Below are positions 13,201 through 23,129 of a stretch of 64,000 nucleotides of DNA, one piece after another. How positions within the stretch are numbered: position 1 is the stretch's first letter; each line of letters begins with the position of its first letter. The notes under the pieces are model-generated. The model saw only the letters and a list, made by a program, of their open reading frames with translations, had not been told where the DNA came from and searched no databases. The position numbers and the translations under genes are program-made. The stretch comes from Cinclus cinclus (taxonomy: Eukaryota > Chordata > Aves > Passeriformes > Cinclidae). Where the stretch lies: the NCBI RefSeq assembly GCF_963662255.1, contig NC_085050.1, forward strand, positions 25,848,631 to 25,912,630, given 5' to 3'.

Positions 13201-15085
13201 AAAAAAAAATTAGGTCACTTTGGTTTCTGACCAGAATTACTACAGACAGGTAGTCAATGCTGCCATTTCCCAAGTTGCAATATATAAATATATTGGCAGC
13301 ATTATTTTTTTTAAATGGAGCAATACTTCCTTCATTGTTGCTCACGTGTACTATTAACACAACTGATATTATGCATTGTCCAGTTATTCCCACTTAACCC
13401 TGGAAATCTCAGACTGTCTGATCAAGGTTTCGGAGCACAAGCTTCCTCAGTATACTGAGGTTACACAGGCAAATTCTGCATCTACTCTAATAAAACATTT
13501 CCTCATCAATCACTCTCCAGGAATAAAACACAGATGAGATGAAGAACCGACCAGCTCCTGGGGGGAACAGAAGCAGAGATGGAGTTTGGCCACAGTGGGA
13601 CTGCGCAGCTCAGTCGGGGCTTAGGGCCTCAAAGCAGGGAGAGCTCCAGTCCTGACACCTGGAAGGAGACCAAATGCAAACCACGAAATGATAACGAGCT
13701 CTGGTCTCTGCCAAGCTGCACTCTTGGCCAGTGACCTGGAAATGTGATCCAGAAATTCACATCCAGAGCTCATCGCTCATCTTTTTCCCTCGGGGTGTGG
13801 TATTTAACGTTGTGTGGTCGCATATTAACACCACCATAGAACACCGAGATGTTTTAATCATGGCAGGATGGCACAGGTGCACTTCACAGGTCTCTTTCAC
13901 CTTTCTCAGTCCCCAAACGGCTAAAACTATCCAACATTCACAATCACTTTCTGGCAGCCAGTCTTAGTAACCTCAGTCTTAAAACTGCAAGCAATTCTCA
14001 AGGACTTAACATCATTTTTCTCAGCACCATTAGGTAAAGCATCTCAGCAGAAGTCAGCAAGAAAAGATACAAAAGCTTGAGAAAAAACTAAAAATGTGCA
14101 AGAATATATGCTAAAAAAACAGTATCTAAATGAAAGTTAATCAAGGACACAGCACTTCCTCCTGTTTTCGGAATAAGAAGCACAGTGTATACAGTTTTTT
14201 TATTTTTGTTTTAAAGGCTTGCATCTACAGCAAGACACCAGTTTGGCACAGCTAGATTGACTTTTAGTGATGCTGAACTTCAGGTCAATACACTTCAAAA
14301 AGTTTTTGTGCTCAGTGGTAGCATAACTCACATTTTAACCACGTTTTAGATAGTGAAATCCTATGGGTTTCCTTCAAATCATATAGAACCAATTACAAGG
14401 ACCTCACAGGGCTCTGTCCTGCCATCCTCTCCCCTGCTTGATTAAACACATTATGTTCTTGTTTTCTTGTCTTCTCCAAGATGAGCACTCCACTTTCCCA
14501 GTTACAGTAATGTCCTTAGGGATAACGTGGCCATTAAAGGTAGGCATGAACTATAAATTCAAATTAAATATGTAAGTAAAATTATTAAAATAAACCTCTG
14601 AACAATACTATAGCAGTAGATATTAGGAAAACTTCTAACAGTGAAATCACTTTCCTTTTGGTCACCTTTTGCCATATTTGTGAAACTTGGGTTTGCCCGT
14701 AGTTTTCTTAAGGCAGTTCTTTTACAATTAGTGATACACTTTTTCCTAGGGAAGAAAAATTATAACTTGAAGTACTCTTTCAGAGTTTTTTGATAGTTAT
14801 TTAAGAAGAAAAAGGTAAGAAAAAAATTCTGCAAAATCCTTCTCACCCATGCACTTCTGCTAGGCTATTTCTAGATTTTGAGTTCCTCCTAGGTTTTTTT
14901 TCCTAGCCAATTACTTTCCGAAGAGAGAGACACATTCAAAGATTAAAATAACCCTACAAGCAGAACAATGTGACTCCACCTTAGTATTCCCCAGCTTAGC
15001 CTACCATGAGTTTCTGGACACAGTGTTCAAACAGCTATCAAAAAAACTTTGAACTTCTCAGCCAAACCTCAGTACACCTGTGTTA
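4270..15085. other. non-coding AT-rich stretch
   Basis: Mostly AT-rich DNA with short A and T tracts. Local CpG retention occurs at about 4.88-4.91, 5.33-5.44 and 13.68-13.92 kb, but no consistent exon could be built there. A minus-strand scrap at 4881-4911 reads LRYEERENEQ between weak splice-like signals, with a stop just upstream. A plus-strand frame of 115 codons lies at 5618-5965. Confidence 0.5.
10207..10252 (+). repeat. 9-bp tandem repeat, about five copies
   Basis: CCTCATTAT repeats twice exactly, then as GCTCATTAT, CCTCAATTAT and CCCCATTAA. The minus strand reads ATAATGAGG, giving the repetitive IMRIMR peptide in one frame, which is a repeat artefact and not a protein. Confidence 0.85.
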
Positions 15086-15089
15086 GCTT

Positions 15090-15173
15090 ATTTCTTTCTT
15101 TCTTTCCTTCTTTCTTTCTTTCTTTCTTTCTTTCCTTCCTTCTTTCCTTCCTTCTTTCTTTCCTTCTTTCTTC
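15090..15173 (+). repeat. (TTTC)n/(TTCC)n microsatellite
   Basis: About 84 bases of pure pyrimidine built from TTTC and TTCC units, interrupted by unit changes, so polypurine on the minus strand. Such mirror-like tracts can form triplex DNA and are usually length-polymorphic. It lies 380 bases past the donor of the exon candidate at 15556-15678, within its downstream intron. Confidence 0.95.
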
Positions 15174-15555
15174 ACTTTGCTGGCTTAAAAACAAAGTGCT
15201 AGTTGCCAGCCTCTCTTTTTTTTTGGGACAAGACCTCATTTGTAGCTGAAAGAACAGCAAAAATCTGGCGATACTTGGCCCAGCTGCTATGTCCTGCTGA
15301 CAGCCAGCACAAAGCAAGATGTTGGAGAGAAAAAGGAGGCAGGTTTCCACTGAGATGCCAGACACGCGATTTGCTAAGCCAAACATGGGCTGCATTAAGA
15401 GCTGCTGAGTTGTTACTGACCACTGACCCTGGCACCCTCACAAACATCACTGCTCCTAACCTGCAGATCTTCAGTTCTAGTTCAGCAGCGTGAACAAAGG
15501 CAGCAAACAGGGATGATGCATAAAAGCAGCAAAAGGAAGAAAATGAACTACTTAC

Positions 15556-15678
15556 ACCACACTGATAGCACTGTGAATCTAACAATTCTTTCAAATATCC
15601 ATTAGTTAGCATTGATTTGCAAGGGCTTAAGGCATTCATGCTTCTTTCTAGACCACCATTCTTGTCTGTACCAGTTAT
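15556..15678 (-). CDS. internal coding exon candidate
   Basis: A good acceptor (TTTTCTTTGCAG) opens a 123-base block that is exactly 41 codons long, and it ends at a consensus donor (GGT|GTAAGTAG). Only one of the three frames is open across it. The peptide starts ITGTDKNGGLERSM, continues through NALSPCKSML and ends LLDSQCYQCG. The CYQC pair of cysteines is noticeable but too little to call a zinc site. The exon is symmetric (phase 0 to 0), so skipping it would keep the frame. It sits about 6.7 kb downstream of the CpG-island first exon on the same strand and probably belongs to that gene, but it cannot join that exon directly because the phases differ. I do not recognise the family. It could also be a chance frame between splice-like signals. 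Confidence 0.4.
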
Positions 15679-15699
15679 CTGCAAAGAAAACTTCATAAA

Positions 15700-18600
15700 A
15701 TAAAGTTGAAAATATCCCCAAATCACATGCCAGCTGTGCCTGATGGGCAGAAGCACCCGAGTTATTTATACCTCCCATGCTGTGCTTTCGTAAGATCTCT
15801 TTAGAAAATTAATTGCTTCTAGAACTTAAATGAATTCTTGAGCAAGAAACCTATAAATATTAATGTTTTAAATTAAAAATTTTGTTCTTGAAGATTGGAA
15901 TGGTTGTTTTTTAAACTTTTAGTGGTCTGTTTATAGGCTACATATATCTGACAAAAAAGTACTCTTTCTTTCCTTTGAATTTCCAAATTATTGATTCTTA
16001 GGAGAAGAATGAGAAAAGGCAAAGAATAAGGAAAATGTTTCATATGCCTGTTGTTTTCGACTACTACTTTGAAAGCATTCAGGACATATACACATATACA
16101 TACATTCATTAGCAGAATTTGTTCTAAACTGAGTAAAATCTCTCCTACACATCAGGTTTTTCTTGTTTTTTCTAGCTATACCTCCTTATGGCAGCAACTT
16201 TAAATTCTGATGAAAATTAATTAATCATAAACCATGTAATTTTATAACTGCATTGAAACATTTTCCACATCTAGCTTTTTCACCATCACTGCATTTTAAG
16301 TGCTTCTAGATCAGTCTGTAAGAGTCTCCTGAATTTGTCTTATGAGAATTATCAATGAAAACTCAATGATAAAAAGTCTATTTCTTCCTGTACCCTAATT
16401 TTCCAATAATTAATATTCTATTATTAAAAGCAGTTAAACCAAAGCAATTCTATGCCTCAACATTTTATTTTCTTTTGTTAATGCAGCTTGGTAGTCTATC
16501 ACACACATCATGTTCCATTTAACTCCCCTGAAATCTGTCACAAAATGTAGTTTCCATCAGACCTACTAATATAAACCTTTCTTGTGATGTTCACACAGGC
16601 AACTGGGAACGCTGAGAGTTCAAAAACTTAATTCTTATTTACTGTAGCACAGTCCAGTTTCTTTTAGGTTCCAAGTGTCCTTTCTGATCTAGAATGGCTT
16701 TTTCCTCTTTAAATTGACCCTTTATTTTGCACTGTAGCTAACAGAATTCAACAGCTCCCTTTGATTAGCATCATTACTCTTTGTATAGGAATGAGGAAGA
16801 ATATTTACTTCTATGGAATGGAGAAGTTCTAACTACATGCACACAGGATATAATACCGCAAACAAAAGCTGGCAATCACCTTTCCAAATAAATGTCTTTG
16901 TGTCAGTTATCCCTTAAATGCTATTAAACCCCTAATGTCTAAACCTTTCCCCTTCAAACACAAAAGCTCCAGAGCTAGAGTGTTAAAAAAAAAAAAAAGT
17001 CAGCAGAAATGGGGTATTTGATATGGCTTGTTGCAATTGGTTTATCTGGAGCTTTCCTGAAGTCCATGCAGAGCATGCAGTTTATTCCAGCAACAGTAGC
17101 TGACAGAGTGGTTTGCATTTGGTGCACTTTCTCCTTTCAAAAGCATTCTCTTCTGCAATTTCAATCAGTATTATTCAGTTTCAGGGTGGAACTTGACTTT
17201 GACTAGTTTGGATGTTATACTTACAGCCTTGTTATGTTCTTCCAGTCTACATTCACTTACAGATCTTGTTATTCCAAACTTACCCAGAAAGAAAGAAAGA
17301 ATGGAGGGGGAAAAAATCTACTTTGTAAAGAAATTCTGTGTAGCAAATTTTACTGCACAGAATGTTACTAGCAACCTCATTTAATGGAATATATGCCAAC
17401 ACCACGTATCAGGAGATGCAATGACTCATTATGTGACTCAAGATGTACAGCACAAAAGGCCATCATCAAAAGCCACAGAAGTTCATAAACAGAGCCAAAT
17501 ATGGAGGCCACATTCCACAGTACATGAATATATTGATACATTCACATTGTATTGGGTGATTAACTACTGATAGAAACTTGCTTTCCCTATAACAACTTAA
17601 AGACTGGGGAAAAGTTGTCACATGTTCCTTCTAAAGGAAAAAAAATTGCTGCTCGAGTAGTACAGGGACCCGTAACTACATTTGCTAACACAAATTACAC
17701 TTAGATGTTTTTCAAAACACCTGAATTTAGTAGCTTTTTCAAAACTTAACATGTTTGCATTCATCTTTCATTTTAAAAAAATCACTTGTCAATATGTCAG
17801 AACAATCTTGGAAGATATAAAGAAAAGTTGTTACATTCTCTAGAAAGAGCCTATCATGTTTCAGCATGCAAAACAACACCACTAACTGAGATGATCCTTT
17901 GAAGTCAATGTTACAAGAAAGAAAATCTTTCCTGCAAAAAAGACTTGAGCATATTATTGTTTGGGATGCTTAACACTAGTAAAATGAAGCTTACATCCTA
18001 CTTAATATTGTACTTATTTAATAACTATTATTCCTTTAGAAGACACCAAAACTAGTATCTCATGAAAACAGAAGATTTCTCTATACTGTGAATACTGATT
18101 TTTCCACTGGAATATGAAAGTGGTATGAAAATTCTTTAGAGCAGCACAATACCACCAATAACTCTTAGCCCAAAGGACTGTCTGGAAGAGAAGCAATCAT
18201 GTAACATCTCAGACCAATTTTTTCCTTAGGTTTTATTTTTCTTTGCTGTTTAGCAGTTAATGGGAAAACAAGTTGAAATTTATCATACAGCGATGACGTC
18301 TAATATGCTAAAAACTTCTAATATGTTGAAATAAAAATATGTTTAAAAGTGCTTTTACCACTTTTTAAAAGTATAATCCACTAGCAAATTGACAAGAAGC
18401 AGCAAACCTGTGGTTTTGCTAAAAAGCCATGCACACCCTCCACAAATACTCTACCCCAGCCATCTTCTCCTAAAGAATAAGCCTGTCAAGAAAACATTTG
18501 TTTTCCCAGAATTCTTCCTATGGTCCTTTTGCATTTACATTCCTATCATGGCACCCTAACATGACCTTTCTTATTTAAATTACAGCTTCACTGCTGTCCT

Positions 18601-21600
18601 CAAACAGAAAGTCACAAGATAAAAATGAATCTACTGCATCTACTTTGTTAAATACTGTATTAGCAGAGCAGAACCTCTCTTGAGAGCCAAGAGTTCATTT
18701 TTGGTTGGTAAAGGAGGAAGTAACTTAAAGTCAAACTAATCCTACAGGATGATAAGCGAATCTTAAAAAGCAAACTCCAAGTGCTTTTTTTTCATCCACA
18801 GAAAGAACGATTCAAAAATATCTGCCCGGCAGCTCCCCAGTTTTCACGTGCTCGTCAGCACCTGGCAGCCATAGCTCCAACAATTCACTTGCTTTTAAAC
18901 CTGCTCCATTTCTTTCTGATTTTACAACAGTTTCCAAACCAACTGCTGTACAGGCAGATACAGCTCGCCTTCCTGGCAGGACTTTGCTCCCAGGCTCACA
19001 AGTCTCAGAAACTTTGAAAATCACTGTCACAAACCTTTACCAATAAGAGGCCAAGGGCAAGGACCTCAATGTAGCTTTGGCAGGGGCACTGTTAGATTAC
19101 AGTCCTGTTCTCTTCAACAGCATAAGTTCTTGAGGTATATTAATGACTTCTGATTCAAACTGAGCAAGGTGGTATGAAAAACCTCATGATGCACCTCCAA
19201 AACTCATTCACCAGAAGAAGATAGGGACGAATTCAAGGACAGAGAAGCACCCACACGACAGGTGTGTACCCTTCTGTTACACAACTGCAGCACAGCAACA
19301 GAAAGCTGTGTGATAGGTTTTAGAAGGACAATACATCCCATTAAAAAAAAAAAATCAGAAATATTTATTTATTTCCAAACAGGACATGACTATTAACACA
19401 GTAAATATTGGAAACACAAAAAAGCTTTTACTAAAGCAGTACTTGTGTTTACTGGAAAGCCATTATTCCTGTCTTTTTCCATACTGCAAACCCTAGAAGT
19501 ACATGCCTAGTTTTCATTAAAAATTGTGTAGCACCTTACAGAAAGGTATTTATTACTTAATGCTTTTCACTTTAAGCAGCACCACATGTGGTTTTTGAAC
19601 CCACATATTGCATTACTAAAAGCAATTCTCATGGTATCCAAACCTCCTCATACGAAGGTTTTTGTTGACAAAATGTAAGAGCTTTCTTACACCAAGCAAC
19701 TTAAATGATAATCAAAATTAATATTTTTCCTACAATTTAGAAACTCAGTAGAACCGTTAGATAGACCACAGACTGAAACTGCAATGGGCTAAACAACAGA
19801 ATCCAAAAGCACTGAGAGACATCATCACAACTAAGATTCCTCAAATACTATGGAGCCAAGCAACCTGAGGACAAGCCGATAGAAAGCCACCATTACATTC
19901 ACCACTTCAGTAAGCAAATAAGTTCTTAAGCAGGAACATCCTCACTTCCCTGCTGGATTAAAAGAACATTCCTGATTCCATTTAAAAAGAAGTAATGCCT
20001 AAAATTGTTGGCACAGAGACAGCATTCTGAAACTAGGCCGTATGAATGTCACTTCATTGTTGTTACTGAAAGAAAAAAGATCAACTACAATAAAACCTTA
20101 GCCAGCACTGCAACATTATGCCAGCTAAGCAAGCCCTTAACCAGACCCGTGGAGCTTTGCTGCCTTTCAGTTACACACTTAAACCCCGTCTGCATATGCT
20201 TATTTTTATGTACGTGGGAAAGCATGCAAGCACACCCACTCCTTTTCTGACATCCTTCAGCATACAAAAATTTTAAGTTATGATATAAACCATAACAAGT
20301 AGCATTTGTACCTAAAAATTTTATGAAAACATAGCAAAAACTTGTCTCAAGTAATTTCTTAGCATATGAATGTTTGCTGAATTTCCAAACTCATCCTCGA
20401 CATAAATACTGTGTAATTCCTTGCTCTGCACATACTACATCACTTGATTAGAAAATGCTTTAGAAACAAAGCAAGTGGCTTGCCCACTTCAGCTCAGCTC
20501 GCTAAGGCATGCATGTGAATGGCAGCCCCTGGAGCCTGCGCAGGCTGCACAGAGGGCTCTGCTCCTGGCCAGTCTGCACAGTGTGCCATCAGAGTGGGAC
20601 TCTCGCACGCTCACGGAGCAGGCATGCAGCTATGCTGGAATCACAACAATTTTCACAAATGGAGTGGCAATCCTGGAAAAAGTGAAATAAACCCCAGCTA
20701 TCTCATCAGCGCACGCAGAAAATTGGTTTGTTGGTAGACGATCCAAGTGCCACTTCCTGATGAAGGAGTCAGGAAGATCTTATTCTGTTGTGCTTACATA
20801 ACAAAGGGCATAAAGGAGAAAACATAGCATCATATATAACCTCTTCTCAGGCACCCTTTTTATTATTATTACTCTCTATCTTGTTATTATTATTATTACT
20901 CTGTCTTGTCACAGCTGACAATTATCTAGTCTAGAAGTTGCAATTTATTTCCTTATCTATACAATTACATATCTAGTTGCAGACTAAATTTACTGTAAAT
21001 GACTGCATTCTGAGATTTACTTTAGTTTGGAAACAATATACATCAATCAATGTCAAGGATTTTTAATAATTTTCATAAGGCATCTTCAACTTCTACTATA
21101 AAATACTGGAAAAATCCTTCTGGTTATCTCTATTGCAGCAAGCACGTTAGTAACTACCAAGTACAACTACAAGGTATCATTTGGAACAGACACTGTTAAT
21201 CTGCAAGACACAAATTAAACTAACTAAAAAGCAAAACCTATAAGGAAAACCTATTCTGAAGCATGCATGGCTTTAACTTGTAGGACAATAGTCTAGAAGG
21301 TACCAGTCCAAAACATGATTTACAGCAGTTAATGCAAGAAGGAAATTGGGTCTGAATGAGCTATTAGGGCAAACAAAGTATCTGCATACTCTCCTAGTAC
21401 TGACTAACACACTGTATAATAAATAACTTGCTACTAATTCCTTCTAACAAGACAGGTAAATATATACTACTGTACTGGGGTAAAAATCCTAACAGAGCTA
21501 TTTTGATGAAGTGTACGGTGAATAGAAACTGTGCATCCCAGTACATCTCAAGCAGCAATTAATGAAACATGAAGTTGAGACACCAGTTACCTCCAGATCT

Positions 21601-21640
21601 TAACATTTTTCATTTCTACATATACAAGAAACTTAAGATG
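15700..21640. other. probable intron of the CpG-island gene
   Basis: AT-rich sequence between the exon candidates at 15.6 and 21.7 kb. A GC-richer patch at 18.81-19.03 kb has a 72-codon minus-strand frame ending GELPGRYF, but its donors and acceptors give phases that fit neither neighbour. Nothing else was recognised. Confidence 0.45.
20869..20905 (+). repeat. (TTA)n microsatellite in two blocks
   Basis: Two runs of TTA/TAT triplets separated by CTCTCTATCTTG, each ending in ACTCT. The spacer and ends repeat as well, so the block looks like a duplicated unit of about 25 bases containing a triplet run. Confidence 0.8.
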
Positions 21641-21655
21641 CAGGAAACACTCAGC

Positions 21656-21673
21656 TGACGTTCAATTACGTCA
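21656..21673. promoter_or_regulatory. paired CRE half-sites
   Basis: TGACG at 21656-21660 and its inverted form ACGTCA at 21668-21673 face each other within 18 bases. This is just inside the first intron of the CpG-island gene, in a region that still keeps several CpG. CREB/ATF factors bind TGACGTCA and half-sites. Regulatory use is inference. Confidence 0.25.
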
Positions 21674-21718
21674 TCTTTATCACCTCCTGGCGTCCTGTCA
21701 TGAAGTTACTGTGCTTAC

Positions 21719-21771
21719 GCTAGCAAAGCCTTCCACAGAGTGTGCGGCAGCTCCGGGCCCAAGACCCTGCA
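21719..21771 (-). CDS. possible second coding exon
   Basis: This 53-base block follows a pyrimidine-containing acceptor (CACATGCTTCAG) and ends at a GTAAGC donor. Read with two leading bases it gives 17 codons, starting QGLGPGAAAH and ending EGFAS, so it enters in phase 1 and leaves in phase 0. That connects the phase-1 end of the exon at 22374-22449 to the phase-0 start of the exon at 15556-15678. The block keeps three CpG dinucleotides. It lies only about 600 bases from the CpG island, so the CpG may simply be island shore and the frame may be chance. The low-complexity G/A-rich peptide gives no family clue. Confidence 0.25.
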
Positions 21772-22373
21772 CTGAAGCATGTGTGAAGGGGTGATGTGAG
21801 GACAGACAGGCTGTCTGAAGCAAGAGCAGCATCCTTGCTTCACTGCTTCAATTCACACAAGGAATCCTAGGAACTCTCATTTCGGGCCATTTAGAAGATC
21901 AAAGCGGGCAGTTTTTGAAGGCATAATAATAAGTTGCAGGCACAAAAATAACGTCCCCCTGTAAAATACACTGTCCAAGGGTGACTGATTTGCTTCAAAA
22001 GAGCATTTGGAGCTTGACAGAACTAAGACGTCAGCATCTGCTAACTCCGCAGAGATGAGCATCTACTTGTCACCTCTCCTGGACAGCAAAGGGTGCAAAG
22101 AACTTTACCAGACTGAAACAACCGCAGCCTAAGAACATAAAATAATACAAACATACACATACAAAATCATACATGAGAGCCAAGAAGCAGATAGCTCTCA
22201 GGCTGGCTATGCCAAGTTGCACCAGCACACAGGACCACTCAATCCCTGCTTTTTAAAGGGCAATTTGACACGGCAGTATGGGGAAAAAGAAAAAAAAGAA
22301 AAAAGAAAAAAAAAAAAGGATAAGCTATCTATCTACCACGTTGCTGTGGTTCCCGGTGCAGCGGCATACTTAC

Positions 22374-22449
22374 TGCTACTGCCGCTCCAGGATTTCAGCA
22401 GAGACTTAATGCTGATCTCGAAGAAGAGGGAGTCCTGCAGGCTGAGCAT
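22374..22449 (-). CDS. first coding exon of an unidentified gene
   Basis: The ATG at 22449 sits in a good Kozak context (CGCACCATGC) at the downstream edge of the CpG island. The 25 complete codons begin MLSLQDSLFFEIS and end KSWSGSS, followed by one base of the next codon and then a strong donor, GCA|GTAAGTATG, with the intron starting at 22373. The exon therefore ends in phase 1. Reading on past the donor gives only 13 more codons before a stop, which supports splicing. The peptide is short and has no signal peptide; its alternating hydrophobic and charged residues could form an amphipathic helix, but this is inference. The frame is also open upstream of the ATG into the island, so an earlier start cannot be excluded, although the context favours this one. 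I do not recognise the protein. Confidence 0.6.
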
Positions 22450-22700
22450 GGTGCGGGCAGGGCGGAGCGGAGCGCCGGGCGCGCCGCCGCCTCCGCCGGC
22501 AGCCGCGGGAGGGCCGCGCCGGCGGCGCTGTGACGCACGGCCCGGGGCGGCTCCGGCCCGACCGACCCCTCCTCGGCCGCCGGGCCCCGCCCCGGGCTGC
22601 ACCCACGCTCCTCCCGAGGGATGCTCCCAGCCACACGGAGCCCGAGCTAGCCGGCCCTCGGCGGCCGAGCGAAGAGGCTCCTTGGAACCGCGAGCAAAAG
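22440..22700 (-). promoter_or_regulatory. CpG island promoter
   Basis: This is a sharp block of very high GC with dense CpG inside AT-rich, CpG-poor flanks. It contains a GC box of the CCCCGCCCC type at about 22585-22593 and a second GC-rich box near 22540, together with a TGACGCA element, a variant CRE/AP-1 type site, near 22530. It lies directly upstream of the ATG of the minus-strand first exon at 22449, with the GC box about 140 bases before it. CpG islands of this kind usually mark constitutive vertebrate promoters. No TATA box is visible, which fits dispersed initiation. I infer transcription toward lower coordinates. A divergent plus-strand transcript is possible, but I saw no exon for it. 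A few hundred bases of weaker CpG content continue downstream to about 21.65 kb. Confidence 0.75.
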
Positions 22701-22984
22701 GGGCTGTAAAAGGCTGTTTGTGCTCTCCCGAGTTTTAAATAAACTTCCAACCGCCCTGTTAAAATCACGATGAATTAAATAAACTGCCCAGCGTTGCTCT
22801 GCACGGTGCTAAAAGCCAAGCAAGACGTCTGCGCTAAAAGATGAGCAAAATCAAAGGAGGGGTGGCGGTACGGAGGACGGAAAATCACAAACGCGAGAAA
22901 CAGAATCACGGAGGAGGGCAGGAAGGCCGTAAGAATTCCCACGGTGGATGCTTGCAAGAGAACTACAGCCAGGGGCAGCTGTGA

Positions 22985-23122
22985 ATGCCTGGATGTCCCA
23001 AGGCCAGGGTGGATGAATGTCTGAGCAACCTGGTGTAGTAAAGGTGTCCCTGAGAGTGTAGGAGGTTGGAACTAAAATAGCTGTAAGGCCCATTTCCAAC
23101 CCAAATCTTTTTATGATTCTAC
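22985..23122 (+). mobile_element. CR1 LINE 3' end fragment
   Basis: The segment follows the consensus order of the CR1 3' untranslated end: GGATGTCCCAAGGCCAGG, GAGCAACCTGGT, AAGGTGTCCCTG, GGTTGGAACTA, then TTCCAACCCAAA and TATGATTCTA. It is a truncated, diverged copy in plus orientation, placed just upstream of the CpG-island promoter at 22.44-22.70 kb. CR1 is the dominant retroelement of birds and is also found in other reptiles, so this is the main clue to the organism. No ORF remains. Confidence 0.85.
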
Positions 23123-23129
23123 TAGCTCT

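Noticed and set aside
15069..15395. Minus-strand frame with a long KERKKERK tract
   Set aside because: The charged repeat is simply the translation of the TTTC microsatellite.
15199..15756. A single 185-codon minus-strand gene
   Set aside because: The frame reads through a good acceptor and a good donor. The internal 41 codons are better explained as an exon, with the remainder intronic.
18812..19030. Exon on the minus strand in the GC-richer patch
   Set aside because: Available acceptors and donors give phase 1 at both ends, which fits neither neighbour, and the pyrimidine tract is poor.
22217..22768. Several overlapping frames of 79-173 codons on both strands across the CpG island
   Set aside because: GC-rich DNA has few stop codons, and these translations are A/G/P/R-rich low complexity. 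Only the short ATG-to-donor segment at 22374-22449 has splice support.
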